DNA from: Rhizobium sp. EC-SD404
Lineage (GTDB): Bacteria; Pseudomonadota; Alphaproteobacteria; Rhizobiales; Rhizobiaceae
Length of the DNA: 64,000 bases
Reading direction: 5' to 3'
Assembly: GCF_902498825.1 (NCBI RefSeq)
Contig: NZ_LR701459.1
Span: 2,403,890 to 2,467,889 of the forward strand
Of the stretch, positions 1 through 9,129 are shown in pieces. The translations under genes and the position numbers were made by a program. Below the pieces are notes generated by a model. The model was not told the DNA's origin and did not search any database. It saw nothing but the letters and a program-made list of their open reading frames with translations. Each line of letters opens with the position of its first letter. Positions within the stretch are counted from its first letter, which is position 1.

Positions 1-127
1 CATACGCCTTGTACTCGCCGAAGAACTTCGTGATCGCAGCCGTCAAAGACGTCTTGCCGTGGTCGACGTGACCGATCGTGCCGATGTTCACATGCGGCTT
101 GTTACGTTCAAACTTGCCTTTAGCCAT
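1..127 (-). CDS. tuf: Elongation factor Tu, N-terminal fragment (cut by window edge)
   Basis: Only the first 42 codons lie in the window. EF-Tu is the GTPase that delivers aminoacyl-tRNA to the ribosome. The visible protein starts [20 protein letters not shown] and carries the P-loop GHVDHGKT at residues 19-26, which is the diagnostic EF-Tu sequence. The start at 127 is backed by a GAGGAAAG Shine-Dalgarno about six bases upstream on the minus strand. tRNA genes on the same strand lie about 1.3 kb upstream, as at many rhizobial tuf loci. Confidence 0.96.
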   Translation of the reverse strand, partial: MAKGKFERNKPHVNIGTIGHVDHGKTSLTAAITKFFGEYKAY

Positions 128-727
128 GCGGCTTTCCTCAATTTATCGAGTTCGTTGGGATGGGCTGGTGCGCTATTAGGACGAAATTTCGCGAAGTTCA
201 AGCGCGGAGGGATGACCCGACGAAAACCGAGCGCGAAGCGCTCAGCCGCCTATCGCCAACAGGAGACGGCGCCGTGATGATGCTCGCCATGCGCCGCGGC
301 AATCAACGCTTGGACCCTCAACGATCGCGCAGCCGAGCGCGCATCGCTGGCGTCGTCCACAAACCCCCATCGGGAGCAGTCCTGAGCATGGATGAGAAGC
401 GCACGCACGGCACCGTCGGCGTCAATGCGAGCCGAATTCCAGACATGATCTAAGGAGGATGCAATGGTGTCGCGGGGGTGATCCATAGCCCGGACCATAC
501 CCCAAAATCAGCCCTCCGCAACCGCCGATTCGAGGCCAGGTGCGACTTCCGCTGCTTTACAACCATTCTCTAAAACATAGCCGAAATTGACCAAGAATAG
601 ATTGCACTCTGGAGCCGGTTAAACTCCAGAACCTCTTGATCAGCCACGTACACAATTAACCAATTGTTAAAGTTCGGATGGCGCGAAGTGAAAATCAATG
701 CAATTTCATATGAAGCCATGAATTACG
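128..727. other. 600-bp intergenic region
   Basis: No convincing gene lies here; the short open frames look like chance frames without ribosome binding sites. The left part must hold the tuf promoter and leader (minus strand). The right part becomes AT-rich from about 540 and holds a CtrA-type box at 656-670, so it is probably the promoter of the following coiled-coil gene. I found no tRNA in this stretch. Confidence 0.5.
656..670. promoter_or_regulatory. CtrA-type binding site TTAA-N7-TTAA
   Basis: The sequence TTAACCAATTGTTAA is an exact TTAA-N7-TTAA match and also fits the extended form TTAAC...GTTAA. This is the classic box of the alphaproteobacterial cell-cycle regulator CtrA. It lies 58 bp before the first and 79 bp before the preferred start of the downstream gene, in AT-rich DNA. 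The match is seen directly; binding by CtrA is inferred. Confidence 0.6.
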
Positions 728-1306
728 ATGGCGCAAATGGAGAGGCACATGACTATCGACACTTATGCCAATGATGTTCCGCACATGGCTGCACTACTGC
801 GTCATGTGCCAGATGTGACGGATGCCGACACTTCACCCGCCACCAAGAAGATCGACCCGGTTCATGTCGCCGGTCCGAGTATTGATCCGTCCGTTCGTCT
901 GCCTGGCCGCATTGCCGGCGGCCTGAAGGGCGTCAGCGACGACCTGGAGCGGCATGCGCGCGAATGGCGCAATACCTACCGTCTCCTTGAGCAGCAGCGT
1001 CCGCAGTTGGAGGCCATCGAACTGGAGCGCGAACGCCTCCACGAGGCACTCGGCCGTCTCGCTCCCCGTGTCCATGACAACGGCCGCACACTGACCGGCG
1101 CGATGGATTCGGCCAAGCGCGGCGATTTCTCAGGCGATCTTGCGGGCCAGTTCACCCGAAGCCAGGTTGCGCTCGACGAACTCGAAGGCATCGCCGAAGC
1201 GTTGGCCGCCAATCTGCTTCAGATGCGTTCGACGTGGGAACAATACGCCCGCACGGTCATCCGCGCCCAGAAGCTCCGCGACGCGCTCAAGCACGATGCC
1301 CTCTAG
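728..1306 (+). CDS. Hypothetical coiled-coil protein, possible CtrA target
   Basis: A protein of up to 192 residues that I do not recognise. It is charged and helix-rich; residues about 70-110 and 140-190 look like coiled coil (runs such as LEQQRPQLEAIELERERLHE). There is no signal peptide, membrane segment or cysteine. Three in-frame ATGs occur at 728, 737 and 749; the one at 749 follows GGAGAGG and is the likelier start, giving 185 residues. It is transcribed opposite to tuf and the flanking tRNAs. The upstream CtrA box suggests cell-cycle, motility or envelope control, but no function can be assigned. Confidence 0.72.
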   Translation: MAQMERHMTIDTYANDVPHMAALLRHVPDVTDADTSPATKKIDPVHVAGPSIDPSVRLPGRIAGGLKGVSDDLERHAREWRNTYRLLEQQRPQLEAIELERERLHEALGRLAPRVHDNGRTLTGAMDSAKRGDFSGDLAGQFTRSQVALDELEGIAEALAANLLQMRSTWEQYARTVIRAQKLRDALKHDAL

Positions 1307-1414
1307 GGCCGGTGAATGTTCTTGGCGGGCATCATACTGAAGCTATAGGCCGATGCATGGGATATGCGACGGCCAGAAATGGCATGCGCGGAGCAGAGTG
1401 CAGTAGGGGCAAAT

Positions 1415-1488
1415 TGGAGCGGGTAGCGGGAATCGAACCCGCATATTCAGCTTGGAAGGCTGCTGCTCTACCATTGAGCTATACCCGC
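1415..1488 (-). tRNA. tRNA-Gly (TCC anticodon)
   Basis: The minus strand reads GCGGGTATAGCTCAATGGTA at the 5' end. It has a 7-bp acceptor stem (GCGGGTA/TACCCGC), the anticodon loop CTTCCAA giving TCC, a GGTTCGATTCC T-arm and an encoded CCA end. Length is 74 bases. It sits 19 bp from tRNA-Tyr on the same strand, so the two are probably co-transcribed. Confidence 0.96.
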
Positions 1489-1507
1489 GGGCAGTCATCA
1501 GGCGAAG

Positions 1508-1592
1508 TGGTGGAGAGGGCTGGATTCGAACCAGCGTAGGCTAAGCCAACGGATTTACAGTCCGCCCCTTTTAACCGCTCAGGCACCTCTCC
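1508..1592 (-). tRNA. tRNA-Tyr (GTA anticodon)
   Basis: An 85-base class II tRNA with a long variable arm. The minus strand begins GGAGAGGTGCCTGAGCGG, has the anticodon loop ACTGTAAAT giving GTA, and ends with a GGTTCGAATCC T-arm and encoded CCA. The long variable arm between anticodon and T stems is typical of bacterial tRNA-Tyr. Confidence 0.96.
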
Positions 1593-1800
1593 AAACTTCG
1601 CCGGCACCCCGCTTGGCAGGTGGCCGGTGGACCGACGATCGCCGCGCAAGGAAGCGCCGTCGAACCGGGGCGGGTTATGCCGGTCGGGCCGATAGCTGTC
1701 AACCGATCCCCGAGAAATTAATGCGACACGGGAAAGCGCGCTCGAACCTGCTTCGGGGAAAGGCTTTGCCACCACCGCGGCGCGGTCTATAAGCCGATCC

Positions 1801-2703
1801 ATGACATCAAAGAAGACATCCGGCGCAGCCGGCGGAAGCGACGGCGGCCCCCGCGATGCGGGCTCGCCAAAAGACAGTCACTATGCGCGTCTGCGCCGAG
1901 CCTACCGCGATACGAAAGCGGATGATGGCAGCCAGAAGCGCGACGCGCCGCGCAAGCGCAAAGAAGGGTCGGGCCCGCCGCTCCCGCCCGACCGCGTCCA
2001 TCTTTATGGCTTGCACACAGTTCGCGCGGCACTCGACAATCCTGCCCGCAAGATCCTGTCGATGCGGGTGACGCGCAACGCGCTCGCCCGGCTCGAAGTG
2101 GAAGACACCGCAGCTCTACCCTTCCCGGTCGAGATGGTCGCTCCCGGCGCCATCGACGATCTGCTGGGCGACGATGCGATCCACCAGGGCGTGGTCGTCG
2201 AAGCGAACGCGTTGCCTCTGAGACGCCTCGCCGATCTCAAGGACAGCCCGCTGTTGCTGGTTCTCGACCAGGTGACGGACCCGCACAATGTTGGAGCCAT
2301 CATGCGCAGCGCCGTTGCCTTCGGGGCAGGCGCGGTCATCACCACCCAGCGTCACAGCCCGACCGAATCCGGCGTGATGGCCAAGTCTGCTTCCGGCGCG
2401 CTGGAACTGATCCCCTACATCCAGATCACCAATCTGGCTGAAGCGATCGGTGAACTGCAGGCGCTCGGCTTCCTGACACTCGGTCTCGATTCGGAAGCCG
2501 ACGGTCCGCTGGAAGCCAAGCTCGCCGGCGAGCGGATCGCCCTCGTGCTCGGTGCGGAAGGCAAGGGATTGCGTCAGAAGACGCGCGATACGGTGGATGG
2601 ACTGGTGCGTCTCGACATGCCGGGCGCCATCAAGTCTCTCAACGTTTCCAACGCTGCCGCTATCGCGCTCTATGCGGCGCACCGGCATCTGCAGGTATCC
2701 TGA
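1801..2703 (+). CDS. rlmB: 23S rRNA (guanosine-2'-O)-methyltransferase RlmB (TrmH/SpoU family)
   Basis: A 300-residue SPOUT methyltransferase that uses S-adenosylmethionine to 2'-O-methylate a guanosine in 23S rRNA. An N-terminal basic, disordered tail of about 60 residues precedes the SpoU substrate-binding domain (YGLHTVRAAL). The three SPOUT motifs follow: DPHNVGAIMRSA near residue 160, LVLGAEGKGLR near 248, and DMPGAIKSLNVSNAAA near 270. These form the knotted cofactor site. It lies just downstream of tRNA-Tyr on the opposite strand, an arrangement I recall from other rhizobia. It converges with the AsmA-like gene. Confidence 0.93.
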   Translation: MTSKKTSGAAGGSDGGPRDAGSPKDSHYARLRRAYRDTKADDGSQKRDAPRKRKEGSGPPLPPDRVHLYGLHTVRAALDNPARKILSMRVTRNALARLEVEDTAALPFPVEMVAPGAIDDLLGDDAIHQGVVVEANALPLRRLADLKDSPLLLVLDQVTDPHNVGAIMRSAVAFGAGAVITTQRHSPTESGVMAKSASGALELIPYIQITNLAEAIGELQALGFLTLGLDSEADGPLEAKLAGERIALVLGAEGKGLRQKTRDTVDGLVRLDMPGAIKSLNVSNAAAIALYAAHRHLQVS

Positions 2704-2704
2704 A

Positions 2705-2748
2705 ACGTTTCAACGTAAAGCGGACACCGGATCACCGATCAGAGCCAC
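2705..2748. repeat. Degenerate copy of a 44-bp palindromic repeat
   Basis: This segment directly after the rlmB stop aligns with the copies at 37611 and 46357 at roughly three quarters identity (ACGTTTC, AAGCGGACACCGG, TCACCG). It retains the central part but its outer palindrome arms have decayed. It sits in the gap between two convergent genes. Confidence 0.4.
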
Positions 2749-2768
2749 GGCGAACCGAAGCCGGAGCC

Positions 2769-5700
2769 TCAGAACTCGAAGATCTGCCGGAACACACCCG
2801 GCGCGATCGCCGAAATCGGGTTGACGGTCAGTTGCGGCGCGCTGACCTGCCCGTCCAAACGGAACGTGATCCCGATCAGGCCACGGTCGCGACCGTTGCC
2901 AAGCAGAGCGCCGAAGATGGGAATCTCGGCGAAAAGCCTATTAAGCCCGTAAGCCGGCATGAACGTGCCGGTGACGGCCATGTTGCCACCCGCATCCCTG
3001 ACGATGCCCTGAAACGACAGACCGATCTCCTGGCCGCGCAGCACGCCGTTGCTGACGCCCACGGTGCCGTTACCGATCTCGATGTCGGTGTAGCCGCGCT
3101 CGAAGCGCATGGAATTGACGTCGACCGAGCTCTGGATCGCGTCACTGACATTGCCCGGTGCGCCGGAAGCCCGCGCAGTCACGAGTTCCTTCAGGTGATT
3201 CTCGTTGATCACGGCAAAATCGGCGATCCGCACATTGCCACGGAAGGGGCCGTCGCCGGACCGCTGCAGCGCGACCTCGATGCGGCCGGCGGATATGCGC
3301 CGGTAGAGATCGGCAAAGCGCGCAAGAGCGCCGGCATCGCCCGCCGTCAGATTGGCCTGCCCGATCCCGTCGGTCTCGGCAAAAGTTAGCACTGCCGCCT
3401 CGCCGCTTCCCGTCACGGCTTTCAGATCCACCCCGGTCGGGCGGCTGCCTCGGCCCGAATAGCGCACCGAAACGCCGGACAGCACTTCTCCGTCGAAACC
3501 GAGAACTTGAGCGACGTCGGCCGAGAAGGAGAACCGCTGCGCCGCGCCACCACCTGCCCCGCTTCCCCCTTCGGAGCCTGCCCGCAATTTGCGGATCAAA
3601 GGCCGTGCATCGAAGGAGCGCCCCCGGACATCGATGTCGAAGGCGCCGCCGCTGGCCCGAGCTATGGAGACATCGAAGTCGTCGCTCGTCGACAGACGCA
3701 CATTGGAGAGGTCCAGCGTGGCCAACTGCCCTGCAGTCAGGCGTGCAGACCCCTTGGCCCCGATGCCGTCGCCCGTCAGCACGATGTCGTCGAGATCGAG
3801 CCCGTCTTCTCGGGCGCGCATCGTCATGCTCACCGACGCCTGAGTGCCTGGTTCCTTCTGCCATCCGATTGCGGGCGGGGTCAGTGTCGCGTTCGACAGG
3901 TCGATATCGACCTTGTCCTCGCCTGGTCCGGTCTGCTCCATGGTCAACGTGATCGGCCCAGCGAGAAGACCGGATAGGCCTGGCAAAAGCTCCGCCCGTT
4001 CACGGTCCCCGATCGTGCCGCTGATCCGTCGTGCCGCGGTGATGCCCGCCTCGGGATCGAGCGGACGCGTGACGGCGATGTCGAGCGGAGCCCCGTCGAT
4101 CGTGGCCTTTCCCTCGAGCACTGCTTTTGCCGGGTCGACCGACAGGCTGCCGTTCACCGCCGACAGCATGCGCCCTTCCACGGGCTTCGCCACGGCCACG
4201 TCGGTCAGCGCCATCTGGACGTCATAGGTCGGCGCGGCCGGGTTCTGATCGCGGATCAGGCCGAAACGCGCTTGCACATGCGCCTCGATGGAACCGCTGA
4301 GATCCTCGGGCTGATAGCCGACCCGGTCGAGAACGGCGATCGGCCGGTAGGAGATCAACTCGGCCATGGCGTCCGCAGCACCGGCAAGTTGCAGGTCCAT
4401 CTCGGCCATCAAGGGACGAAGATCGGTCCGCTCGATCCCGAATGTCCCGTTTTCGACTGCGACCGTCCTGCCCGACGGGAAATAGGCCGTTGCCGCCTCG
4501 ATATCGACTTCGAGCGTTTTACCCCGAAACACCACGTTCGCCTTGGTATCGCGCAACGGGGGGATGTCGCCCGCAACATTCACGCGCGGCCCGTTGACCC
4601 GCATGGAGATCTGCAGCTGGTCCTCGTCGAGATCGAGTCTGCCCGGCTGCTCGGCCATGCGCCCTGCGGGAATATACAGCCGGATCTGGCCGTTGGAGCC
4701 GATGCCACCCACGACATTGTCGATCACCCACTGCCGCGGCCGGACCGCCACCCAGAAGGGCCAGAGCTGCTTCAGAGAAGCGGTATCCAGCCGATCGAAC
4801 GCACCGGCGAGACTGATCGCCGGCGACGACGCGCCAAACTCGATGGCCGCAGACGCGACGACGGTCCCCGGCCCCGTATCGAGCGCGATTTCGTCGAAGA
4901 CCAGCCGCCGGTCGGCGCCCAGAAACCGCGCGGAAATCTTGCCATCGACGGCAAGCGCGGCAAGCTCGGTATCCGTGGGGTCGAGCATGGCCTGGTCGAC
5001 GACGATCTCCGCCGCAATCCCCGGAGCGGCGTTTTCGGCGAGACGAGACAGATCGATGAGCCCGCCACTGAACGGGATGACCGTGTCGGCGACCGTGAGG
5101 CGCGATGGCAGCACCTCGATCTTTCCCTGCTCGCGGAAATAACCGAGCCCAAGACGGCTGGTCTGCAGCGGCGAGACGATTCCGCCAAGCGTCAGGCTTC
5201 CCTCGCCCAGCGAGACCTGGGCCTTGAGCATCGGTTGATCGGGCCTCGGCGTGCGTCGTGCACTGAGCGAGATGTCGGTCTCGCTCTCGATGCCGAACCG
5301 CTGCCGCTGGCGCTCGACCGGTTCGTCTTCGCTACGGCTGGTGAACGCCGCGTTGCCCATTGTGTGCAAACCGGTCAGGCGAACGAGAAGCTGGTCGAGC
5401 GTATCCGTCCGCTCGTGGCGCAGCGCCTGTCCATCGATGGCGATGGTTTGCCCGCCGATCGTGAAGGCGCCATTCAGCGTCACGTTCTCCCGATCGGATA
5501 GCGCCAGTTGCAACTGTTCGATCCTCGGTGCATCGGCAGCACCGGTATTCGCAAGTTCGGCATTGGTGAGCAGGATCGATCGTGTGCGGCTACGCTGAAG
5601 CAGATGGAAGGCCCGGTCCAATGCGGCAAACGCACTTTCCGTCAGCGGCTCCAACGAATCGACCCGCAGCGCGCCCCAGTCGGTGGTCGGCCCGCCGGCG

Positions 5701-6176
5701 AGCATGGTCGCGTCGAGCACGACGCCGGAAATCTCCACCTCGACCACTTTGATTTCGCCGCGCAGAAGCGGCATCGGGTCAAGCAACAGCCGCACAGCCT
5801 CGACGGATGACAGCGCCTCGCCGAACGCGTCATTCTGCGTCCCGCTGGCTGCCGATTCACGAAGCGCCAAAGGGGATCGCTGCACTGACACCGAATCGGC
5901 CTCGATCGCGATACGCCCGTCTCGCCCGACACGCACAGAGGCGCGATCGACTTCCACGATGGTTTCGGGGCCTGCAATGGTGGCGAGCGCCGACTGAGCC
6001 CGGCCGGCAAACAGCGAATCGAAGGCGCCGAACTGTAGCCCGGCGAAAACAGCCATCAGAATGCCCGTCAGAACGCCGCTCACGAGCAGAGAAAGACGCA
6101 TCACGCGTCTGGCCCGGCTGCGTTTCGCTTTTTTCTCCGCCTGATCCACGGGAACCGTGTTCGGTGATGGGTGCAT
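2769..6176 (-). CDS. AsmA/YhdP-like envelope protein (DUF3971)
   Basis: A protein of about 1135 residues. One N-terminal transmembrane anchor (about residues 25-45, LSLLVSGVLTGILMAVFAGL) is followed by a very long region of repeated beta-strands, the build of AsmA/YhdP/TamB-type proteins. Those span the periplasm and are linked to lipid transport between membranes. The C-terminus, ending ISAIAPGVFRQIFEF, is typical of the rhizobial DUF3971 family. The frame is open to 6314, but the extra N-terminal residues look random; the ATG at 6176 puts the anchor at a normal place, although its ribosome site is weak. It is divergent from bcp. The exact role is not known from sequence. Confidence 0.85.
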   Translation of the reverse strand: MHPSPNTVPVDQAEKKAKRSRARRVMRLSLLVSGVLTGILMAVFAGLQFGAFDSLFAGRAQSALATIAGPETIVEVDRASVRVGRDGRIAIEADSVSVQRSPLALRESAASGTQNDAFGEALSSVEAVRLLLDPMPLLRGEIKVVEVEISGVVLDATMLAGGPTTDWGALRVDSLEPLTESAFAALDRAFHLLQRSRTRSILLTNAELANTGAADAPRIEQLQLALSDRENVTLNGAFTIGGQTIAIDGQALRHERTDTLDQLLVRLTGLHTMGNAAFTSRSEDEPVERQRQRFGIESETDISLSARRTPRPDQPMLKAQVSLGEGSLTLGGIVSPLQTSRLGLGYFREQGKIEVLPSRLTVADTVIPFSGGLIDLSRLAENAAPGIAAEIVVDQAMLDPTDTELAALAVDGKISARFLGADRRLVFDEIALDTGPGTVVASAAIEFGASSPAISLAGAFDRLDTASLKQLWPFWVAVRPRQWVIDNVVGGIGSNGQIRLYIPAGRMAEQPGRLDLDEDQLQISMRVNGPRVNVAGDIPPLRDTKANVVFRGKTLEVDIEAATAYFPSGRTVAVENGTFGIERTDLRPLMAEMDLQLAGAADAMAELISYRPIAVLDRVGYQPEDLSGSIEAHVQARFGLIRDQNPAAPTYDVQMALTDVAVAKPVEGRMLSAVNGSLSVDPAKAVLEGKATIDGAPLDIAVTRPLDPEAGITAARRISGTIGDRERAELLPGLSGLLAGPITLTMEQTGPGEDKVDIDLSNATLTPPAIGWQKEPGTQASVSMTMRAREDGLDLDDIVLTGDGIGAKGSARLTAGQLATLDLSNVRLSTSDDFDVSIARASGGAFDIDVRGRSFDARPLIRKLRAGSEGGSGAGGGAAQRFSFSADVAQVLGFDGEVLSGVSVRYSGRGSRPTGVDLKAVTGSGEAAVLTFAETDGIGQANLTAGDAGALARFADLYRRISAGRIEVALQRSGDGPFRGNVRIADFAVINENHLKELVTARASGAPGNVSDAIQSSVDVNSMRFERGYTDIEIGNGTVGVSNGVLRGQEIGLSFQGIVRDAGGNMAVTGTFMPAYGLNRLFAEIPIFGALLGNGRDRGLIGITFRLDGQVSAPQLTVNPISAIAPGVFRQIFEF

Positions 6177-6395
6177 GCGCTCTGTGTCGCCGATCCGCTC
6201 GTTCCTGTCAGCCCCGTTGAACCTAAACCATGCCAGTTCCCCACCGGCGCATTGCTGCAATGTGGCCGAAAACCCCGCGTCGGGGAAACGCTTTCGACGC
6301 CTGTCCCGGATCATCCGGGCCTAAGTGGCTGGACGACGGGCGCTTAGACCATATATCGCGTCCATCACGCCCCCTATCAGCATTGGAGAGCATCG

Positions 6396-6863
6396 ATGAG
6401 CGAATTGTCCGAAGGCATGCAGGCCCCCGCATTCACATTACCGCGAGATGGCGGCGGCGACGTTTCGCTCTCTGAATTCGGCGGAAAAAAGGTCGTCCTG
6501 TATTTCTACCCGAAGGACGACACCAGCGGATGCACCACCGAGGCCATCGCCTTCACCGCCCTGAAGCAGGACTTTGCGGAAGCGGACACGGTCGTCATCG
6601 GCATGTCGCCCGACCCCGTGAAGAAGCATGACAAGTTTCGCGACAAGCACAGCCTCGACGTGATCCTTGCCGCCGACGAGGACAAGTCAACCCTCGAAGC
6701 CTACGGCGTCTGGCAGGAAAAGAGCATGTACGGCAAGAAATACATGGGCGTTGAGCGCACAACGCTTCTGATCGATCGCGACGGGAAGATCGTTAGAATC
6801 TGGCCGAAAGTGAAGGTACCTGGCCACGCCGAAGACGTTCTGGCTGCCGCCAAGGCCCTCTGA
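6396..6863 (+). CDS. bcp: Peroxiredoxin, Bcp (thioredoxin-dependent thiol peroxidase) family, 1-Cys form
   Basis: A 155-residue cytosolic peroxiredoxin that reduces hydroperoxides. The peroxidatic Cys46 lies in DDTSGCTTEA, and the fold motifs VVLYFYPKDD and TLLIDRDGKI are present. The resolving cysteine usually found five residues later (GCTxEAC) is Ile here and there is no other cysteine, so this is a 1-Cys version that needs an external thiol. Promoter and start lie in the divergent gap with the AsmA-like gene. The next gene begins 5 bp after its stop, so the two are probably co-transcribed. Confidence 0.93.
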   Translation: MSELSEGMQAPAFTLPRDGGGDVSLSEFGGKKVVLYFYPKDDTSGCTTEAIAFTALKQDFAEADTVVIGMSPDPVKKHDKFRDKHSLDVILAADEDKSTLEAYGVWQEKSMYGKKYMGVERTTLLIDRDGKIVRIWPKVKVPGHAEDVLAAAKAL

Positions 6864-6867
6864 GAAC

Positions 6868-7734
6868 GTGATTCAGAATGTCAGCCAAGCACCGCATGTT
6901 CCTGCGTCGGCAGGAGAATATGCGGCGAGATCGCTGCGGGATGGCACGGCACGTGCAATTGCGGCAGCCGACCTCGACGACAAGACGTGGCTGACGCAGG
7001 AGACGGCGCGACGCTGGCATGGGCGTCGCCTCTCGCTTCTGAGCCCGCTCGATCTCGGCGTACCCGTTCGACCGGGACGCCCGGATCGGCCGGAGCTGGT
7101 ACCACCGACGAAGGTCAAGCGTCGCTCGCTGAACTCGGAGCGTGGTCGCATCGCGCTCCTGCATGCGATCGCCCACATCGAGCTCAACGCCATCGACCTC
7201 GCACTCGATATCGTGGCCCGCTTCGCCGGCGCCCGCATGCCCCGAAGCTTCTTCGACGGCTGGATGCGGGTCGCCTTCGAAGAAGCCAAGCATTTCAATC
7301 TAATACGTGATCGACTTCGTGCCCTCGGTGCGGATTATGGCGACCTGCCGGCTCATGATGGCCTTTGGCAGGCGGCGCATGACACCCGCAACGACCTGAC
7401 TGCGAGGCTTGCCGTCGTTCCGCTCATCCTCGAAGCCCGGGGGCTCGACGTGACCCCGGCCCTTCAGGCCAAGATGCGCGAATCGGGCGATTTGGAAAGC
7501 GCTGCCATCCTCAACATCATCTACGAGGACGAGAAGACCCACGTCGCCGTCGGGGCCAAATGGTTCCGCTTCCTCTGCCAACGCCAGGGCCGTGACCCGA
7601 CGGCGACCTTCCAGTCCCTGGTGCGCGCGAATTTTCGTGGACCGCTGAAACCGCCCTTCAACGATCTGGCACGGGCCGAAGCCGGGCTTTCGCCTTCGTT
7701 CTACCGGTCGCTTACCGCGACAAGCATGTCCTGA
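6868..7734 (+). CDS. Ferritin-like domain protein (DUF455)
   Basis: A 288-residue protein of the DUF455 family, related to the ferritin-like/MiaE di-iron proteins. Metal-ligand style motifs are visible: AHIELNAIDLA, then FEEAKHF, then an EARGLDVTP helix and YEDEKTHV, giving E..ExxH pairs in a four-helix bundle. The start is a GTG at 6868 directly after bcp; no in-frame ATG exists near the N-terminus. The substrate is unknown; coupling to a peroxiredoxin hints at an oxidative-stress or metal-related role, which is inference. Confidence 0.85.
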   Translation: MIQNVSQAPHVPASAGEYAARSLRDGTARAIAAADLDDKTWLTQETARRWHGRRLSLLSPLDLGVPVRPGRPDRPELVPPTKVKRRSLNSERGRIALLHAIAHIELNAIDLALDIVARFAGARMPRSFFDGWMRVAFEEAKHFNLIRDRLRALGADYGDLPAHDGLWQAAHDTRNDLTARLAVVPLILEARGLDVTPALQAKMRESGDLESAAILNIIYEDEKTHVAVGAKWFRFLCQRQGRDPTATFQSLVRANFRGPLKPPFNDLARAEAGLSPSFYRSLTATSMS

Positions 7735-7830
7735 GACACCATCTGGCCAAACTGTGTGGCCGGAAAGGGGGTGTTAACCTTAACATTGTCTAATACCCGT
7801 CATTGGTCTGGCAGCGGCAAAGGCAGCACC

Positions 7831-9126
7831 GTGGCGCAATCGCATAAAGTTTCCGCGTTCGGTCGGCGCAAGATGGAGCACACGCTCATTCTCGCGAGCG
7901 GTGAACGCATTCGGCATATGACGATCCGTCCCTGGGTCGTGGGCCTTGCTGGCTGTGCGGCTGCGCTTCTGCTCGGCGGCTACTTCGTGGCGACCACCTA
8001 CCTCATCCTGCGCGACGATCTCATCGGCGCCTCCGTCGCGCGGCAAGCCCGTATTCAGCACGTCTATGAAGACCGCATCGCTGCGCTCCGCGCGCAGGTC
8101 GATCGCGTAACCAGCCGTCAGATGCTGGATCAACGCATGATGGAAGACCAGGTCGAGAAGCTGATGGCACACCAGGCCGCGCTCTCATCACGCCACGGCC
8201 GGCTGGATGCCATCCTCGAACGCGCAGGCGATGCGGCTGCTCCTGAGATCGAAGCGCCGTTACCCATCCCGCGCCCGGATCGTCCCGCGCGCCGCGCGGA
8301 CCTTCCTGCATCGGGCGACGCCCTCGACGCGATCGCCATGATCACCGACCGCACGACGACGGCAACCATCCCGCCGAGCAGCAAGGTAAGCGCCTACGCT
8401 CCGACCGGCCGCAATCAGGCAGATCGGTCTGATCAGCTTTTCCTCGAGCTGCGCTCCTCGCTCGACGACATCGAAACCGAGCAGATGCAGAAGGTGCGCG
8501 CTCTTGCGGCCAATGCCTCGGGCACCGCCGAAGCGATTGCAGGCATTCTGCGCGACACCGGGCTCGATGTTCCGCTGGACGATACCACGGCCATGGGTGG
8601 ACCTTATCTGCCCCGGCGCGGCGGCGGCGCATTCGATGCGACGCTCGACGAACTGGACCTGGCCTTGAACCGTCTCGACACGATCCGGGACCACGCGGCA
8701 CGCATGCCGCTTGGCAATCCGGCCGAAGGTCATGCGATCACCAGCCGTTACGGCACGCGGCGCGACCCCTTCTTCCGCCGGGCGGCGTTCCATGCCGGCA
8801 TCGATTTCCGCGTCGCCAGCGGAGAATCCATCGAAGCGTCCGGCAGCGGTACGATCATCGGCGCAGGCCGGCGCGGCGGCTACGGCAAGATGGTGGAGAT
8901 CGATCACGGCGAAGGCGTCGTGACGCGCTACGCTCACCTCTCCGAAATCCTCGTTTCGATCGGCCAGACCGTGGCGCGCGGGGAATTGATCGGGCGCGCG
9001 GGAAGCACTGGGCGTTCCACCGGCCCGCATCTCCACTATGAAGTCCGTTTCAAGGATGAGCCGGTCGATCCCGCGCGCTTCCTGCAGGCCGGAGCATCGC
9101 TGGAACCACTTCTCGCCGCCCGCTGA
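7831..9126 (+). CDS. M23 family metallopeptidase (LytM/DipM-like, membrane-anchored)
   Basis: About 431 residues. An N-terminal transmembrane segment (around residues 32-56, VVGLAGCAAALLLGGYFVATT) is followed by a periplasmic coiled coil (about 60-130), a low-complexity linker, and a C-terminal LytM/M23 zinc domain. Zinc ligands are visible as HAGIDF (HxxxD) near residue 321 and HLHYE near 401. Such proteins cut peptidoglycan cross-links or act as amidase activators in division. The frame is open from 7756, but the GTG at 7831 after AAAGGCAG is the better start. A TTAACCTTAAC element lies 46-57 bp upstream. Confidence 0.9.
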   Translation: MAQSHKVSAFGRRKMEHTLILASGERIRHMTIRPWVVGLAGCAAALLLGGYFVATTYLILRDDLIGASVARQARIQHVYEDRIAALRAQVDRVTSRQMLDQRMMEDQVEKLMAHQAALSSRHGRLDAILERAGDAAAPEIEAPLPIPRPDRPARRADLPASGDALDAIAMITDRTTTATIPPSSKVSAYAPTGRNQADRSDQLFLELRSSLDDIETEQMQKVRALAANASGTAEAIAGILRDTGLDVPLDDTTAMGGPYLPRRGGGAFDATLDELDLALNRLDTIRDHAARMPLGNPAEGHAITSRYGTRRDPFFRRAAFHAGIDFRVASGESIEASGSGTIIGAGRRGGYGKMVEIDHGEGVVTRYAHLSEILVSIGQTVARGELIGRAGSTGRSTGPHLHYEVRFKDEPVDPARFLQAGASLEPLLAAR

Positions 9127-9129
9127 CCA

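Noticed and set aside
250..498. 82-residue minus-strand frame in the tuf upstream region
   Set aside because: No ribosome site or family; composition is not coding-like and the region is probably promoter and leader sequence.
4272..5501. 409-residue open frame opposite the AsmA-like gene
   Set aside because: The minus-strand gene is supported by an anchor and family-typical C-terminus; the plus-strand frame is a shadow of its codons.
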